A stretch of 58,828 nt of DNA from Candidatus Peribacter sp. (GTDB lineage: Bacteria > Patescibacteriota > Gracilibacteria > Peribacterales > Peribacteraceae): the NCBI GenBank assembly GCA_018652955.1, contig JABIBA010000010.1, positions 1 through 58,828 of the forward strand. The letters are read 5' to 3'. Positions 37,801 to 44,995 of this stretch are shown here, piece by piece. The position numbers were made by a program, and so were the translations under genes. Position 1 is the stretch's first letter. Every line of letters starts with the position of its first letter. The notes below the pieces were generated by a model. That model saw nothing but the letters and a program-made list of their open reading frames with translations. It searched no databases and was not told the DNA's origin.

Positions 37801-38190
37801 CTGACCCCAATGGCGCCAACAACCAGCTAAACGACGTACGACTTGTTTTACCGTACGCTCTGGCCCCGTGATAATCTCTCCGTCTGCATCTTTCTGTACC
37901 TGGCCTGCTTCGTCGTACTGGGGGACACCTGCTTTGCGGAAGTACTTACTTACGACAATGTCTGTTGCAACCTGTGACCAGTCAGCAGGAATTTCTGCAC
38001 CTTCCATTTCAAATACCACAGAACCATCTGTGTTATTGATTCGACTCGTGCGCTTTTCGTATGTTACTTGTTCTAGTGGGTCACTACCGGGAGTAGTAAA
38101 CATACGTTCTATACGCATACCACTACTAGCCTTCGTCGCGTTCTGCGTTTCAGACGTATTAATAGAAGACGAGGCATTAGCGGGGTTCAT
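34813..38190 (-). CDS. nrdJ: Adenosylcobalamin-dependent (class II) ribonucleotide reductase
   Basis: Makes deoxyribonucleotides using vitamin B12. Encodes 1125 residues from ATG 38190 (MNPANASSS); a frame open to 38244 runs over an NrdR-like box and is unlikely. Catalytic motifs: [21 protein letters not shown] with the active-site Cys and Asn/Glu, [28 protein letters not shown]. The internal duplicated segment with LEGAPH and VEGAPH and the C-terminal zinc-ribbon (CTECGS...CELCLDCGG) are typical of the long NrdJ type. Class II enzymes work with or without oxygen. CPR genomes usually lack B12 synthesis, so the cofactor is probably imported; no transporter is in the window. Confidence 0.95.
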   Translation of the reverse strand: [1125 protein letters not shown]

Positions 38191-38210
38191 GATAAGGGGG
38201 TGGGGAGTTA

Positions 38211-38275
38211 ACACACTATGTTGTGGCACTGGGCTCACAACCACACAAGATATTGAAGTATTGCTGAATGGTCAA
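38211..38275 (-). promoter_or_regulatory. nrdJ promoter with two NrdR-like boxes
   Basis: Minus-strand TTGACC (38270-38275), 17 bases, TATCTT (38247-38252). Two 16-base sites resemble the NrdR box ACACAATATATTGTGT. Box 1, 38211-38226 (ACACACTATGTTGTGG), matches at 13 of 16. Box 2, 38243-38258 (ACACAAGATATTGAAG), matches at 12 of 16 and covers the -10. Their starts are 32 bases apart, about three helical turns, as is usual for NrdR. The comparison is by eye. Confidence 0.75.
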
Positions 38276-38460
38276 CGGCTACTTCACCCCGCAGATACGT
38301 CTTGTCAAAGACTGAATATTTTTTGAGCGTACTGCAAAAGGGAGCAAGTGTACCATGAAGTGATGTTTATAAAAATGGTCGTGTCACGGTACAAAAGTAT
38401 CAGTTGTGTAAAGGAGAAATAGGTTACAACCCTACAGAAAAACTCTGCTATCATTGCACT

Positions 38461-39135
38461 ATGAATATCCTTGTTCTCGTTTGCAGTACAAATAAACAAA
38501 GTAACTCTGAATTTTTAGCTGATATGTTTCTTAAAGGAGCTGAGGATGCCTGCGCCTGTAACGTACAAAAGCTGAGGCTTATTGAATTTGAACTGCCACA
38601 GTTCACCGTAGACTGTTACACAGATAATTGTGTATTTCCAAAACAGTATTCACAACTAAAGAACATGATTGAGGAAGCTGACGGTGTATTGATTGCTACT
38701 CCTATCTGGAACTTCGGTGTTCCAGCTCACTTAAAAAACTTTATCGATTGGATGGGCTGTTTTGGTTTAGATCCTGAGACTCGAACAAAAGGAACACTAG
38801 AAGGAAAACCGTTTTACTTTATTTTTACTGGCGGTGCACCCAAAGCTGTATGGAAGGGATTAATGCGATTTACTACTATGTTTGTTCGAGAAGGTATCCG
38901 CTATTACGGCGGAACTGTAGCAGGGCTGTATTACGAAGGCCGCTGCACTCCAGGCAGAGGACAATTTGGTTTGGTTGTCGATAAAAGAGAAGAAAGCATG
39001 AAAGCCGTACGCAACCGTGGAAAATGGTTTGCAGCATTTACTGATGGATACAAGAAATCACACCGTCTTCCGCTACGCCACAGACTCTTTGAAAGAGTGT
39101 ACAAGGCAGGTCAGAGAGTTGCCGCTAAAATCTAA
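38461..39135 (+). CDS. NADPH-dependent FMN reductase / flavodoxin-like protein
   Basis: Encodes 224 residues from ATG 38461; a TATCAT box at 38449-38454 ends six bases before it, which excludes a start at 38404. The flavodoxin-like fold shows in the strand MNILVLVCSTNKQSNSE (phosphate-binding loop), ADGVLIATPIWNFGVPAHLKNFIDW, the NAD(P)H:quinone/FMN reductase signature, and YFIFTGGAP. Two N-terminal cysteine-bearing segments (ACACN, DCYTDNC) are unusual. The C-terminus is basic. Likely reduces flavins, quinones or azo compounds; substrate unknown. It overlaps convergent ribD by four bases. Confidence 0.85.
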   Translation: MNILVLVCSTNKQSNSEFLADMFLKGAEDACACNVQKLRLIEFELPQFTVDCYTDNCVFPKQYSQLKNMIEEADGVLIATPIWNFGVPAHLKNFIDWMGCFGLDPETRTKGTLEGKPFYFIFTGGAPKAVWKGLMRFTTMFVREGIRYYGGTVAGLYYEGRCTPGRGQFGLVVDKREESMKAVRNRGKWFAAFTDGYKKSHRLPLRHRLFERVYKAGQRVAAKI

Positions 39136-40073
39136 CCAATAAGAATAACTTCTTCATCGACTATTCCTGCGGATTGAAATGCTTCCCAGGTTTTTGATCC
39201 ACCTTCGACAAGGATAGAAGTGATCGGTTGTCGGTTGTCGGTCGTCAGATATTGCCAAAGAGCGTTCCAATCGAAATGATTATCAATAAGAGGAACTGTA
39301 ATTACTTTTGTTTCACCAATAGGTTCTGATTCTTTTGCTGTAATAATGATAGTTCGATTATCAAGAAGCTTTGCATCACGGTTAATGCGAAGTTCAGGAT
39401 CAAAGATAATTTTAAGAGGCTGAAACTCAGAGTTGGTATCAATATTTCTAATGGTTAATTGAGGATCATCTATCTCTACAGTCTGTACCCCTATAAGGAT
39501 CGCATCATGGGAGGACCTGAGATGTGTGTGAGACCATTTGTTTTGGATATCAGAGGTGATACACAGCTTCGTGCCATCAGTGTTCGCCACTGCCCCCTCT
39601 CGCGTCTGAGCGCGTTTAAGTGTGATATACGGACGGCTTTTAGTCCGAAGACTGATATACCCCTTATTGAGCCTCTCGCAGAGCGTACCTGCTACTGGGC
39701 CTGTTACTTTTATGCCAGCAGATCGCAGTGCGGCAATCCCCTGTCCAGAAACTCTCTCGTCAGGATCCTTCATTCCTATAAAAACATTTTTGATACCTGA
39801 TGTGATAATTGCATCCGTACACGGGGGTGTTTTTCCGGTATGGCAACAAGGTTCTAAATTTACGTATAGCCCATCAGTTGGCAGTATATCTTGTTCACAA
39901 TTTTTGATCATATCTACTTCTGCATGGCCGGTTCCTACTCCGCGGTAATAGCCCTCTGCGATAACAGTTCCCTCTCGAACTAGCACAGATCCTACAAGAG
40001 GATTATTGCCCACGAGTCCCCTGCCCTTTTGGGCAAGCTCAATGCAGCGGTGCATGAAATATTCGTGATTCAT
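39132..40073 (-). CDS. ribD: Riboflavin biosynthesis protein RibD (deaminase-reductase)
   Basis: Bifunctional enzyme for the second and third steps of riboflavin synthesis. The deaminase half has TGHAEVDMI and PCCHTGKTPPC (zinc ligands and catalytic Glu). The reductase half has RPYITLKRAQTREGAVA and ends with the ILVEGGSKTWEAF motif. The ATG at 40073 (313 residues) is preferred to GTG 40100: a TATACT box (40081-40086, minus strand) ends seven bases upstream of it. At 313 residues it is shorter than most RibD proteins (about 360), stopping soon after EEVILIG. No other rib genes are nearby and no FMN riboswitch was seen. Confidence 0.92.
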   Translation of the reverse strand: MNHEYFMHRCIELAQKGRGLVGNNPLVGSVLVREGTVIAEGYYRGVGTGHAEVDMIKNCEQDILPTDGLYVNLEPCCHTGKTPPCTDAIITSGIKNVFIGMKDPDERVSGQGIAALRSAGIKVTGPVAGTLCERLNKGYISLRTKSRPYITLKRAQTREGAVANTDGTKLCITSDIQNKWSHTHLRSSHDAILIGVQTVEIDDPQLTIRNIDTNSEFQPLKIIFDPELRINRDAKLLDNRTIIITAKESEPIGETKVITVPLIDNHFDWNALWQYLTTDNRQPITSILVEGGSKTWEAFQSAGIVDEEVILIG

Positions 40074-40111
40074 TGTCTGTAGTATATCTCTCTCTGTCAC
40101 TTTTCAGATGA

Positions 40112-40459
40112 AAAGTAACCAAAAATCTTTGCCACAGATGTGAACGAAGAAGCAAAGACAGAATGTACCCGAGCGCTCCTGGACTAAGATTGCTACGCAA
40201 CTTAGCACTGCGTCGCTAAGCAGATCCTAAGGCGGGGTAATCTTCGTCCACACTACAGTGGCAGACGGGCGCATTTGTTTGAGAGCGAAGAATAGGGTTA
40301 TGACTAGTGTTTAGCACTTGAATGCCAAGTTGCGAAGCAAGCTTGGTTGAAAGTGCCCACAGAACAATACTTCTTTTATTGCTTCGCACGAGTCTGCGCT
40401 CGTCTTGATTTTTTTGGTTCGTTTTTGCATCAAGGCAAAAATGAACGAGAAGAAAGTAA
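40112..40459. repeat. Palindrome-rich noncoding block, possible non-autonomous element
   Basis: No gene. An outer stem GGACTAAGATT/AATCTTCGTCC (40181-40191 with 40239-40249) encloses CTTAGC/GCTAAG (40201-40220). Another hairpin CCAAG...CTTGG lies at about 40325-40346, and GTTC-GTTTTTGC/GCAAAAAT-GAAC at 40417-40446. Both edges carry AAAGTAAC(C/T)AAA in the same orientation (about 40113 and 40454). Composition and structure suggest a small mobile repeat (REP/MITE-like) or a structured RNA. No transposase is present. Confidence 0.5.
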
Positions 40460-40843
40460 CTAAAGATATTTCCTCAATGCTTCCCCATTATTAGGCTTTA
40501 CCTCCTCTGGTGTTTCAAATTTATTTAATGCAGCTTCTTTTCGTAGTCCCATTAAATACTTTTGATATGCTCCTGTACCGTTTTCGATAGACTTAGCAAC
40601 TCTTGTCACTGTTGTAGTGCTTGCTCCTGTATGTTTTGCGACTTCTCTATAGGTAAATCCTTGGCTAAGTAGCTTTGCGACTTCTAGTCGCTCACTCCAC
40701 GACTGCAACTCCGAAAGGCTTCCGAGGTCTCGGAGAAATTCCGCTATCTCGTCTTCACCATTACAAGAAGCAAGTGCGCTACATAGTCCGCGAAACCATG
40801 GATCTTTCTGCCAACCTTGTTCTGTAAAGCGTCGCTTACCCAT
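40460..40843 (-). CDS. TrpR/YerC-family DNA-binding protein
   Basis: Encodes 127 residues from ATG 40843 (a TTG at 40852 is possible). The YerC/YecD core of the Trp repressor superfamily is clear: LCSALASCNGEDEIAEFLRDL, ELQSWSERLEVAKLLSQG and the helix-turn-helix FTYREVAKHTGASTTTVTRVA. Homologues are predicted transcription regulators of uncertain ligand, and tryptophan binding is not established for this branch. A Lys/Glu-rich tail of about 30 residues is added at the C-terminus. No trp genes are nearby. Confidence 0.88.
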   Translation of the reverse strand: MGKRRFTEQGWQKDPWFRGLCSALASCNGEDEIAEFLRDLGSLSELQSWSERLEVAKLLSQGFTYREVAKHTGASTTTVTRVAKSIENGTGAYQKYLMGLRKEAALNKFETPEEVKPNNGEALRKYL

Positions 40844-40917
40844 ATCAAACAAATAGTACAGTTAACCTAACCTTGTTACAACGTGTTGTCACAGTAATAC
40901 AAAAAGTGTCAATCTAT

Positions 40918-40956
40918 AAAAAAAAGCCCAGCCAATCAACACATTGTTGATCAGCC
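40918..40956 (-). terminator. Terminator of the 98-aa membrane protein gene
   Basis: On the minus strand a twelve-pair stem (with G-T pairs) GGCTGATCAACA/TGTTGATTGGCT and loop ATG is followed closely by eight T (40918-40925). Confidence 0.85.
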
Positions 40957-40990
40957 GAGCCGGCCTCTCAAGCCTTTGCAGGGTTGAGTA

Positions 40991-41287
40991 TTAGAAGATG
41001 AATGCGCCAGCACCGATAAATGATGCAATGGCGATTGGCCCAACGAAGATGAGGCCAATTCGACAACGATTCCGTTTTGGGGAATCACTTCTAGCAATTG
41101 CCTCACCTCCAAGTAAGTATCCAACAACGATGCACACCATTACGATGGCAACGAGCATGTTCTTGAGGTCAGTGTGAAAAGGAATGACCTCCTGCAGGTC
41201 TGAAATCCAGACGAACGGGAGCCCACCGATGATTCCACCGATGAGACTAAACCACACCAACGCAGTAATTGAAACATGAAGCTTCAT
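40991..41287 (-). CDS. Small three-helix membrane protein with a true Shine-Dalgarno
   Basis: The ATG at 41287 has GGAG six bases upstream (41294-41297), so this start is preferred over 41368; it gives 98 residues. Three hydrophobic helices at about residues 6-27, 40-60 and 78-97, with a basic loop ARSDSPKRNRCR between the last two. No known family. The Shine-Dalgarno, its private terminator and its codon choice set it apart from nearly all neighbours and resemble the isomerase-like gene at 25047, so it may also be acquired. Function unknown. Confidence 0.7.
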   Translation of the reverse strand: MKLHVSITALVWFSLIGGIIGGLPFVWISDLQEVIPFHTDLKNMLVAIVMVCIVVGYLLGGEAIARSDSPKRNRCRIGLIFVGPIAIASFIGAGAFIF

Positions 41288-41407
41288 GCTATTCTCCTGA
41301 TTCGATGCGCTCTGCACATCTAGTAAAGACCGAAATAGGCGACTTGACCACAATGGTCTCCATGTCACCTATTCCTTACTTTACGATAATTTAGCTATTC
41401 TGTCAAA

Positions 41408-43513
41408 CTACTCCTCTGTTGCACCTCCTCCGCGTTTCTTGATGATCTCTTCTGCAACGTTGCTTGGTACCTTGTAGTAATGACCAAATTCCATACTGTA
41501 GTTCGCGCGACCCTGTGTCATAGAACGTACCTCTGTTGCGTAACCAAACATAGAAGCGAGTGGAACATCTGCAAGGATAACCTTTGCAGTTCCACGGTCT
41601 GCTTGCTCCTTAATCATTCCACGACGTGAACTAAGATCTCCCATAACGTCTCCGAGGAACTCTTCTGGAGTAACAACCTCTACTTTCATAATCGGCTCCA
41701 AGATAACAGGCTTTGCCTTTTTAGCTGCTTCACGGAAACCAACTGAAGATACCATCTTGAAGGACATCTCTGAGGAGTCCACATCATGGTAACTACCGTC
41801 GTACAAGTTTACTTTAACGTCTACAACAGGGTAACCCGCCAAGATACCGCGAGTCATTGCCTCTTTGAATCCCTTATCACATGGGTTAATAAATTCTTTT
41901 GGAATACGTCCACCAACAACCGTGCTTTCGAATTCATATCCTTTACCTGGCTCTTGTGGAATAAGCTTGAAGAGTACGTGACCGAACTGTCCACGACCAC
42001 CTGTCTGCTTACTGTACTTCTCTTCGTGATCAATTTCTTCTGTAATAGTTTCACGGTAAGCAACCTGTGGCTGACCTACTGTTGTTTCTACTTTAAATTC
42101 ACGACGCATACGGTCGACGATAATATCAAGGTGGAGTTCTCCCATTCCAGAGATAATCACCTGACCAGTTTCTTCGTCAGACTTTACACGGAATGTTGGA
42201 TCTTCTTCGGACAGTTTCTGTAGCGCAATACCCATCTTCTCTTGGTCCGCCTTAGTATTTGGCTCTACAGCGATACTAATAACTGGCTCTGCGAATGTAA
42301 TGTTTTCAAGCTGCACTGGTGCATCCTCATCACAAAGTGTAACTCCAGTACGTGTGTCTTTGAGTCCAATAACCGCAGCGATGTCTCCTGCCTGCACCTC
42401 TTGGATTTCTTCACGGGAGTTTGCGTGCATCTTTACGATACGACCGATTCGTTCCTTCTTATCTCGAGAAGCGTTAAGAATGGTGCTTCCAGATTTTAGA
42501 ACTCCAGAGTACACACGGATAAACGTGAGCTTACCAACGTATGGGTCTGTAGCGATTTTAAAAGCCAAAGCAGAAAGTGGCTCATCGTTTGAGGACTTGC
42601 GCACTACCTCTTCGTCGTTGTCTGGGTTTATTCCTGTAGCTGCTGGAATATCCAAAGGAGATGGAAGATATGCAACAACTGCATCAAGCATCTTCTGTAC
42701 TCCAACGTTCTTTAATGAACTACCACAGAGTACTGGATAAAGCTTTCCTGATGATGTTCCGGTACGCAAACCTTTTACAAGCTGCTCATCTGTAAGGGCG
42801 CTGTTTTCGAGGTACGCATCAAGCAAGCTCTCGTCACACTCTGCAACTTTCTCCATTAGTGTTGCGCGGTACTCGCTCACATCACTTTTCATATCTTCTG
42901 GAATATCAATCTCTGTCATGATCTCTCCGTGAACACCAGAGAAGGTGAACGCCTTCATCTGTACAAGGTCAACCATTCCATTAAAGTCCCCTTCTACTCC
43001 GATAGGAAGTTGAATAGCGACTGCATCTTTAGAAAGTCGATCGTGAATAGATCCGAGTGACATCGTAAAGTCTCCTCCTGTTTTATCCATCTTGTTGATG
43101 AATGCAATACGAGGAACATCGTACTTGTCTGCCTGACGCCATACAGTCTCGGACTGTGGCTCTACTCCTTGTGATCCATCGAACACGGCAACTCCTCCAT
43201 CGAGAACTCGAAGTGAACGCTCTACTTCTGCAGTAAAGTCTACGTGTCCTGGTGTGTCGATAATGTTAATAGTACAATCGATCTCTTCTCCTTCTGCGTT
43301 TGCAGCTTTCCAGTGACACTGGGTAGCAGCAGAGGTAATAGTAATACCACGCTCTTGCTCCTGTTCCATCCAGTCCATGGTTGCTTCACCTTCGTGAACC
43401 TCACCAATCTTGTAACTAACTCCTGTATAAAAGAGCACACGCTCTGTGGTTGTTGTCTTACCGGCATCGATGTGCGCGATAATTCCAATGTTTCGTACGT
43501 TCTTTAGGTCCAT
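41408..43513 (-). CDS. fusA: Elongation factor G
   Basis: GTPase that drives ribosomal translocation. Encodes 701 residues, the usual length. G1 is [14 protein letters not shown], switch region [12 protein letters not shown]3 DTPGHVDF, G4 NKMDKTG. Domain IV carries GGRGQFGHV and the conserved tip loop; domain V has [22 protein letters not shown] and [20 protein letters not shown]. It ends the str-like cluster. A short unknown gene separates it from rpsG. No Shine-Dalgarno at ATG 43513. tuf does not follow. Confidence 0.96.
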   Translation of the reverse strand: MDLKNVRNIGIIAHIDAGKTTTTERVLFYTGVSYKIGEVHEGEATMDWMEQEQERGITITSAATQCHWKAANAEGEEIDCTINIIDTPGHVDFTAEVERSLRVLDGGVAVFDGSQGVEPQSETVWRQADKYDVPRIAFINKMDKTGGDFTMSLGSIHDRLSKDAVAIQLPIGVEGDFNGMVDLVQMKAFTFSGVHGEIMTEIDIPEDMKSDVSEYRATLMEKVAECDESLLDAYLENSALTDEQLVKGLRTGTSSGKLYPVLCGSSLKNVGVQKMLDAVVAYLPSPLDIPAATGINPDNDEEVVRKSSNDEPLSALAFKIATDPYVGKLTFIRVYSGVLKSGSTILNASRDKKERIGRIVKMHANSREEIQEVQAGDIAAVIGLKDTRTGVTLCDEDAPVQLENITFAEPVISIAVEPNTKADQEKMGIALQKLSEEDPTFRVKSDEETGQVIISGMGELHLDIIVDRMRREFKVETTVGQPQVAYRETITEEIDHEEKYSKQTGGRGQFGHVLFKLIPQEPGKGYEFESTVVGGRIPKEFINPCDKGFKEAMTRGILAGYPVVDVKVNLYDGSYHDVDSSEMSFKMVSSVGFREAAKKAKPVILEPIMKVEVVTPEEFLGDVMGDLSSRRGMIKEQADRGTAKVILADVPLASMFGYATEVRSMTQGRANYSMEFGHYYKVPSNVAEEIIKKRGGGATEE

Positions 43514-43598
43514 GTTCTAGATTGGGAAAAATTCCAGCCTACTCTAAGGAATTTGGGCTTGAATTGCAATACAGAGACCTGTTTTCTTTTTAAGTTAC

Positions 43599-43937
43599 TT
43601 ATGTGGTTTCCTTACCTGGCTGAATAGAATCTGCTAAGGAATCTCTTTTCTTGGTAGATTGAGCCATTACATCATCTCTCTCAGCCTTCCACGCCGGAAA
43701 TATCGGTAGATTACGAATTCCAGCCCAAGCAAGCTTTGCAGAACCCTTCATGGCGCCCCAAGCGAGTGTCCCTGCTATGCGAAATGGTGTCTTTAAGAGA
43801 TCCCCAGCAAATTCTCCTGCTCTAGGACGAATAACTGGAGCATTCTTACCAGAAATAACACTTACAAGCTTATCTACTGGAGCTGCAATAAGCTTTCCAC
43901 CAGATTCTCCCAGTGTTTCGAGATGTCTTACAACCAT
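43599..43937 (-). CDS. Unknown 112-aa protein between rpsG and fusA
   Basis: No family recognised. A middle segment with alternating Gly/Ala and Trp (TPFRIAGTLAWGAMKGSAKLAWAGIRNLP) could be an amphipathic or membrane-associated helix pair; the ends are hydrophilic. A TGCTATAAT box (43944-43949, minus strand) lies six bases before the ATG, so it has its own predicted leaderless promoter, which may also read into fusA. Its insertion in the otherwise conserved rpsL-rpsG-fusA order is lineage-specific. Confidence 0.65.
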   Translation of the reverse strand: MVVRHLETLGESGGKLIAAPVDKLVSVISGKNAPVIRPRAGEFAGDLLKTPFRIAGTLAWGAMKGSAKLAWAGIRNLPIFPAWKAERDDVMAQSTKKRDSLADSIQPGKETT

Positions 43938-43996
43938 TAATATATTATAGCATATTTAAAAAATATGTCTATAACCTATATATTCGGTATTTGAGA

Positions 43997-44449
43997 CTAC
44001 CTAGCCAAGTGAGCAAAGGCCTTGTTTGCCTGTGCCTGACGGATTACATCCTGTTTCTTCTTGAATGCAGCTCCTTGGTCAGTTGATGCCTCAAGTAGCT
44101 CCATAGCAAGACGCTGAGCCATTGGCATTCCTTTGCGGTCACGAGCAGCTTTGATGATCCAACGGATCGCAAGGCTCTGCTGACGCTTAGGGTTAACCTC
44201 TACAGGAACCTGGTATACAGATCCTCCAACACGCTTTGGCTTTACTTCTACCAAAGGAGTGATGTTAAGCATCGCTTTGTTGAATACTTCTAGAGGAGCA
44301 TCGTTTGTTCGAGTTTTGATGATATCCATCGCATCCCAGAAGATCTTTCGGGCTGTAGCCTTCTTTCCTTGCATCATGACGCAGTTAATAAACTTCTCGA
44401 TAACGAGGTCTGAATCCTTTGGAATGTACTGTTTTACAGATGTAGACAT
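43997..44449 (-). CDS. rpsG: Ribosomal protein uS7
   Basis: Encodes 150 residues. uS7 organises the 30S head and contacts tRNA in the E site. Signatures: LVIEKFINCVMMQGKKATARKI, PLVEVKPKRVGGSVYQVPVEV and RKGMPMAQRLAMELLEAS. The ATG at 44449 is eight bases after the rpsL stop, the usual str order. It has no Shine-Dalgarno. A separate promoter for the next gene implies readthrough is not needed for fusA. Confidence 0.95.
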   Translation of the reverse strand: MSTSVKQYIPKDSDLVIEKFINCVMMQGKKATARKIFWDAMDIIKTRTNDAPLEVFNKAMLNITPLVEVKPKRVGGSVYQVPVEVNPKRQQSLAIRWIIKAARDRKGMPMAQRLAMELLEASTDQGAAFKKKQDVIRQAQANKAFAHLAR

Positions 44450-44457
44450 AATAGAGG

Positions 44458-44883
44458 TTAAGAAGTTTTCTTAGGACGTTTAGCACCGTATGCAGATCGG
44501 CTCTGCCTTCGTGACTGCACACCTTCAGTATCGAGAACACCACGAACAATGTGGTACCTAACTCCAGGAAGGTCTTTTACACGACCTCCACGAACGAGTA
44601 CTACTGAGTGTTCTTGTAGGTTGTGTCCTTCACCTCCGATGTAGGCCTTCACTTCGTGCCCATTAGTAAGACGCACACGTGCAATCTTACGCAAAGCAGA
44701 GTTTGGCTTCTTTGGTGTCATTGTTGTTACTTTGATACATACTCCACGCTTGAATGGTGCTCCTTTTTTAGTAGGCACGTTTTTAAGCTTGAGAGCATTC
44801 CAGCCGTACTGAAGCGCAGGAGATTTACTCTTCTTCTTCTTATCTTGACGGCCTTTGCGGATGAGTTGATTAACGGTAGGCAT
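44458..44883 (-). CDS. rpsL: Ribosomal protein uS12
   Basis: Encodes 141 residues from ATG 44883, chosen because the protein then starts [13 protein letters not shown], the universal S12 N-terminus; the longer frame to 44928 is rejected. The decoding-centre regions [20 protein letters not shown] and [20 protein letters not shown] are intact. The lysine positions where streptomycin resistance mutations occur look wild type (TPKKPNS). A Lys-rich N-terminal extension ([14 protein letters not shown]) makes it a little longer than the E. coli protein. Confidence 0.95.
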   Translation of the reverse strand: MPTVNQLIRKGRQDKKKKSKSPALQYGWNALKLKNVPTKKGAPFKRGVCIKVTTMTPKKPNSALRKIARVRLTNGHEVKAYIGGEGHNLQEHSVVLVRGGRVKDLPGVRYHIVRGVLDTEGVQSRRQSRSAYGAKRPKKTS

Positions 44884-44995
44884 AGTAATACGTGGAATCG
44901 CCCGATGGCACCATTTATCGGTACCCAAGATCAGACGAAAAGGACTGTAAAGCCTCTAAGACTCTAAGTAAAGGAAAATCAGTACAATTGTGTAT

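Noticed and set aside
38191-38400. Cobalamin riboswitch upstream of nrdJ
   Set aside because: No B12-box-like sequence seen; the space is taken up by a compact promoter and NrdR-like boxes.
40074-40459. FMN riboswitch upstream of ribD
   Set aside because: The predicted ribD transcript starts at or beside its ATG and no FMN element signature is visible.
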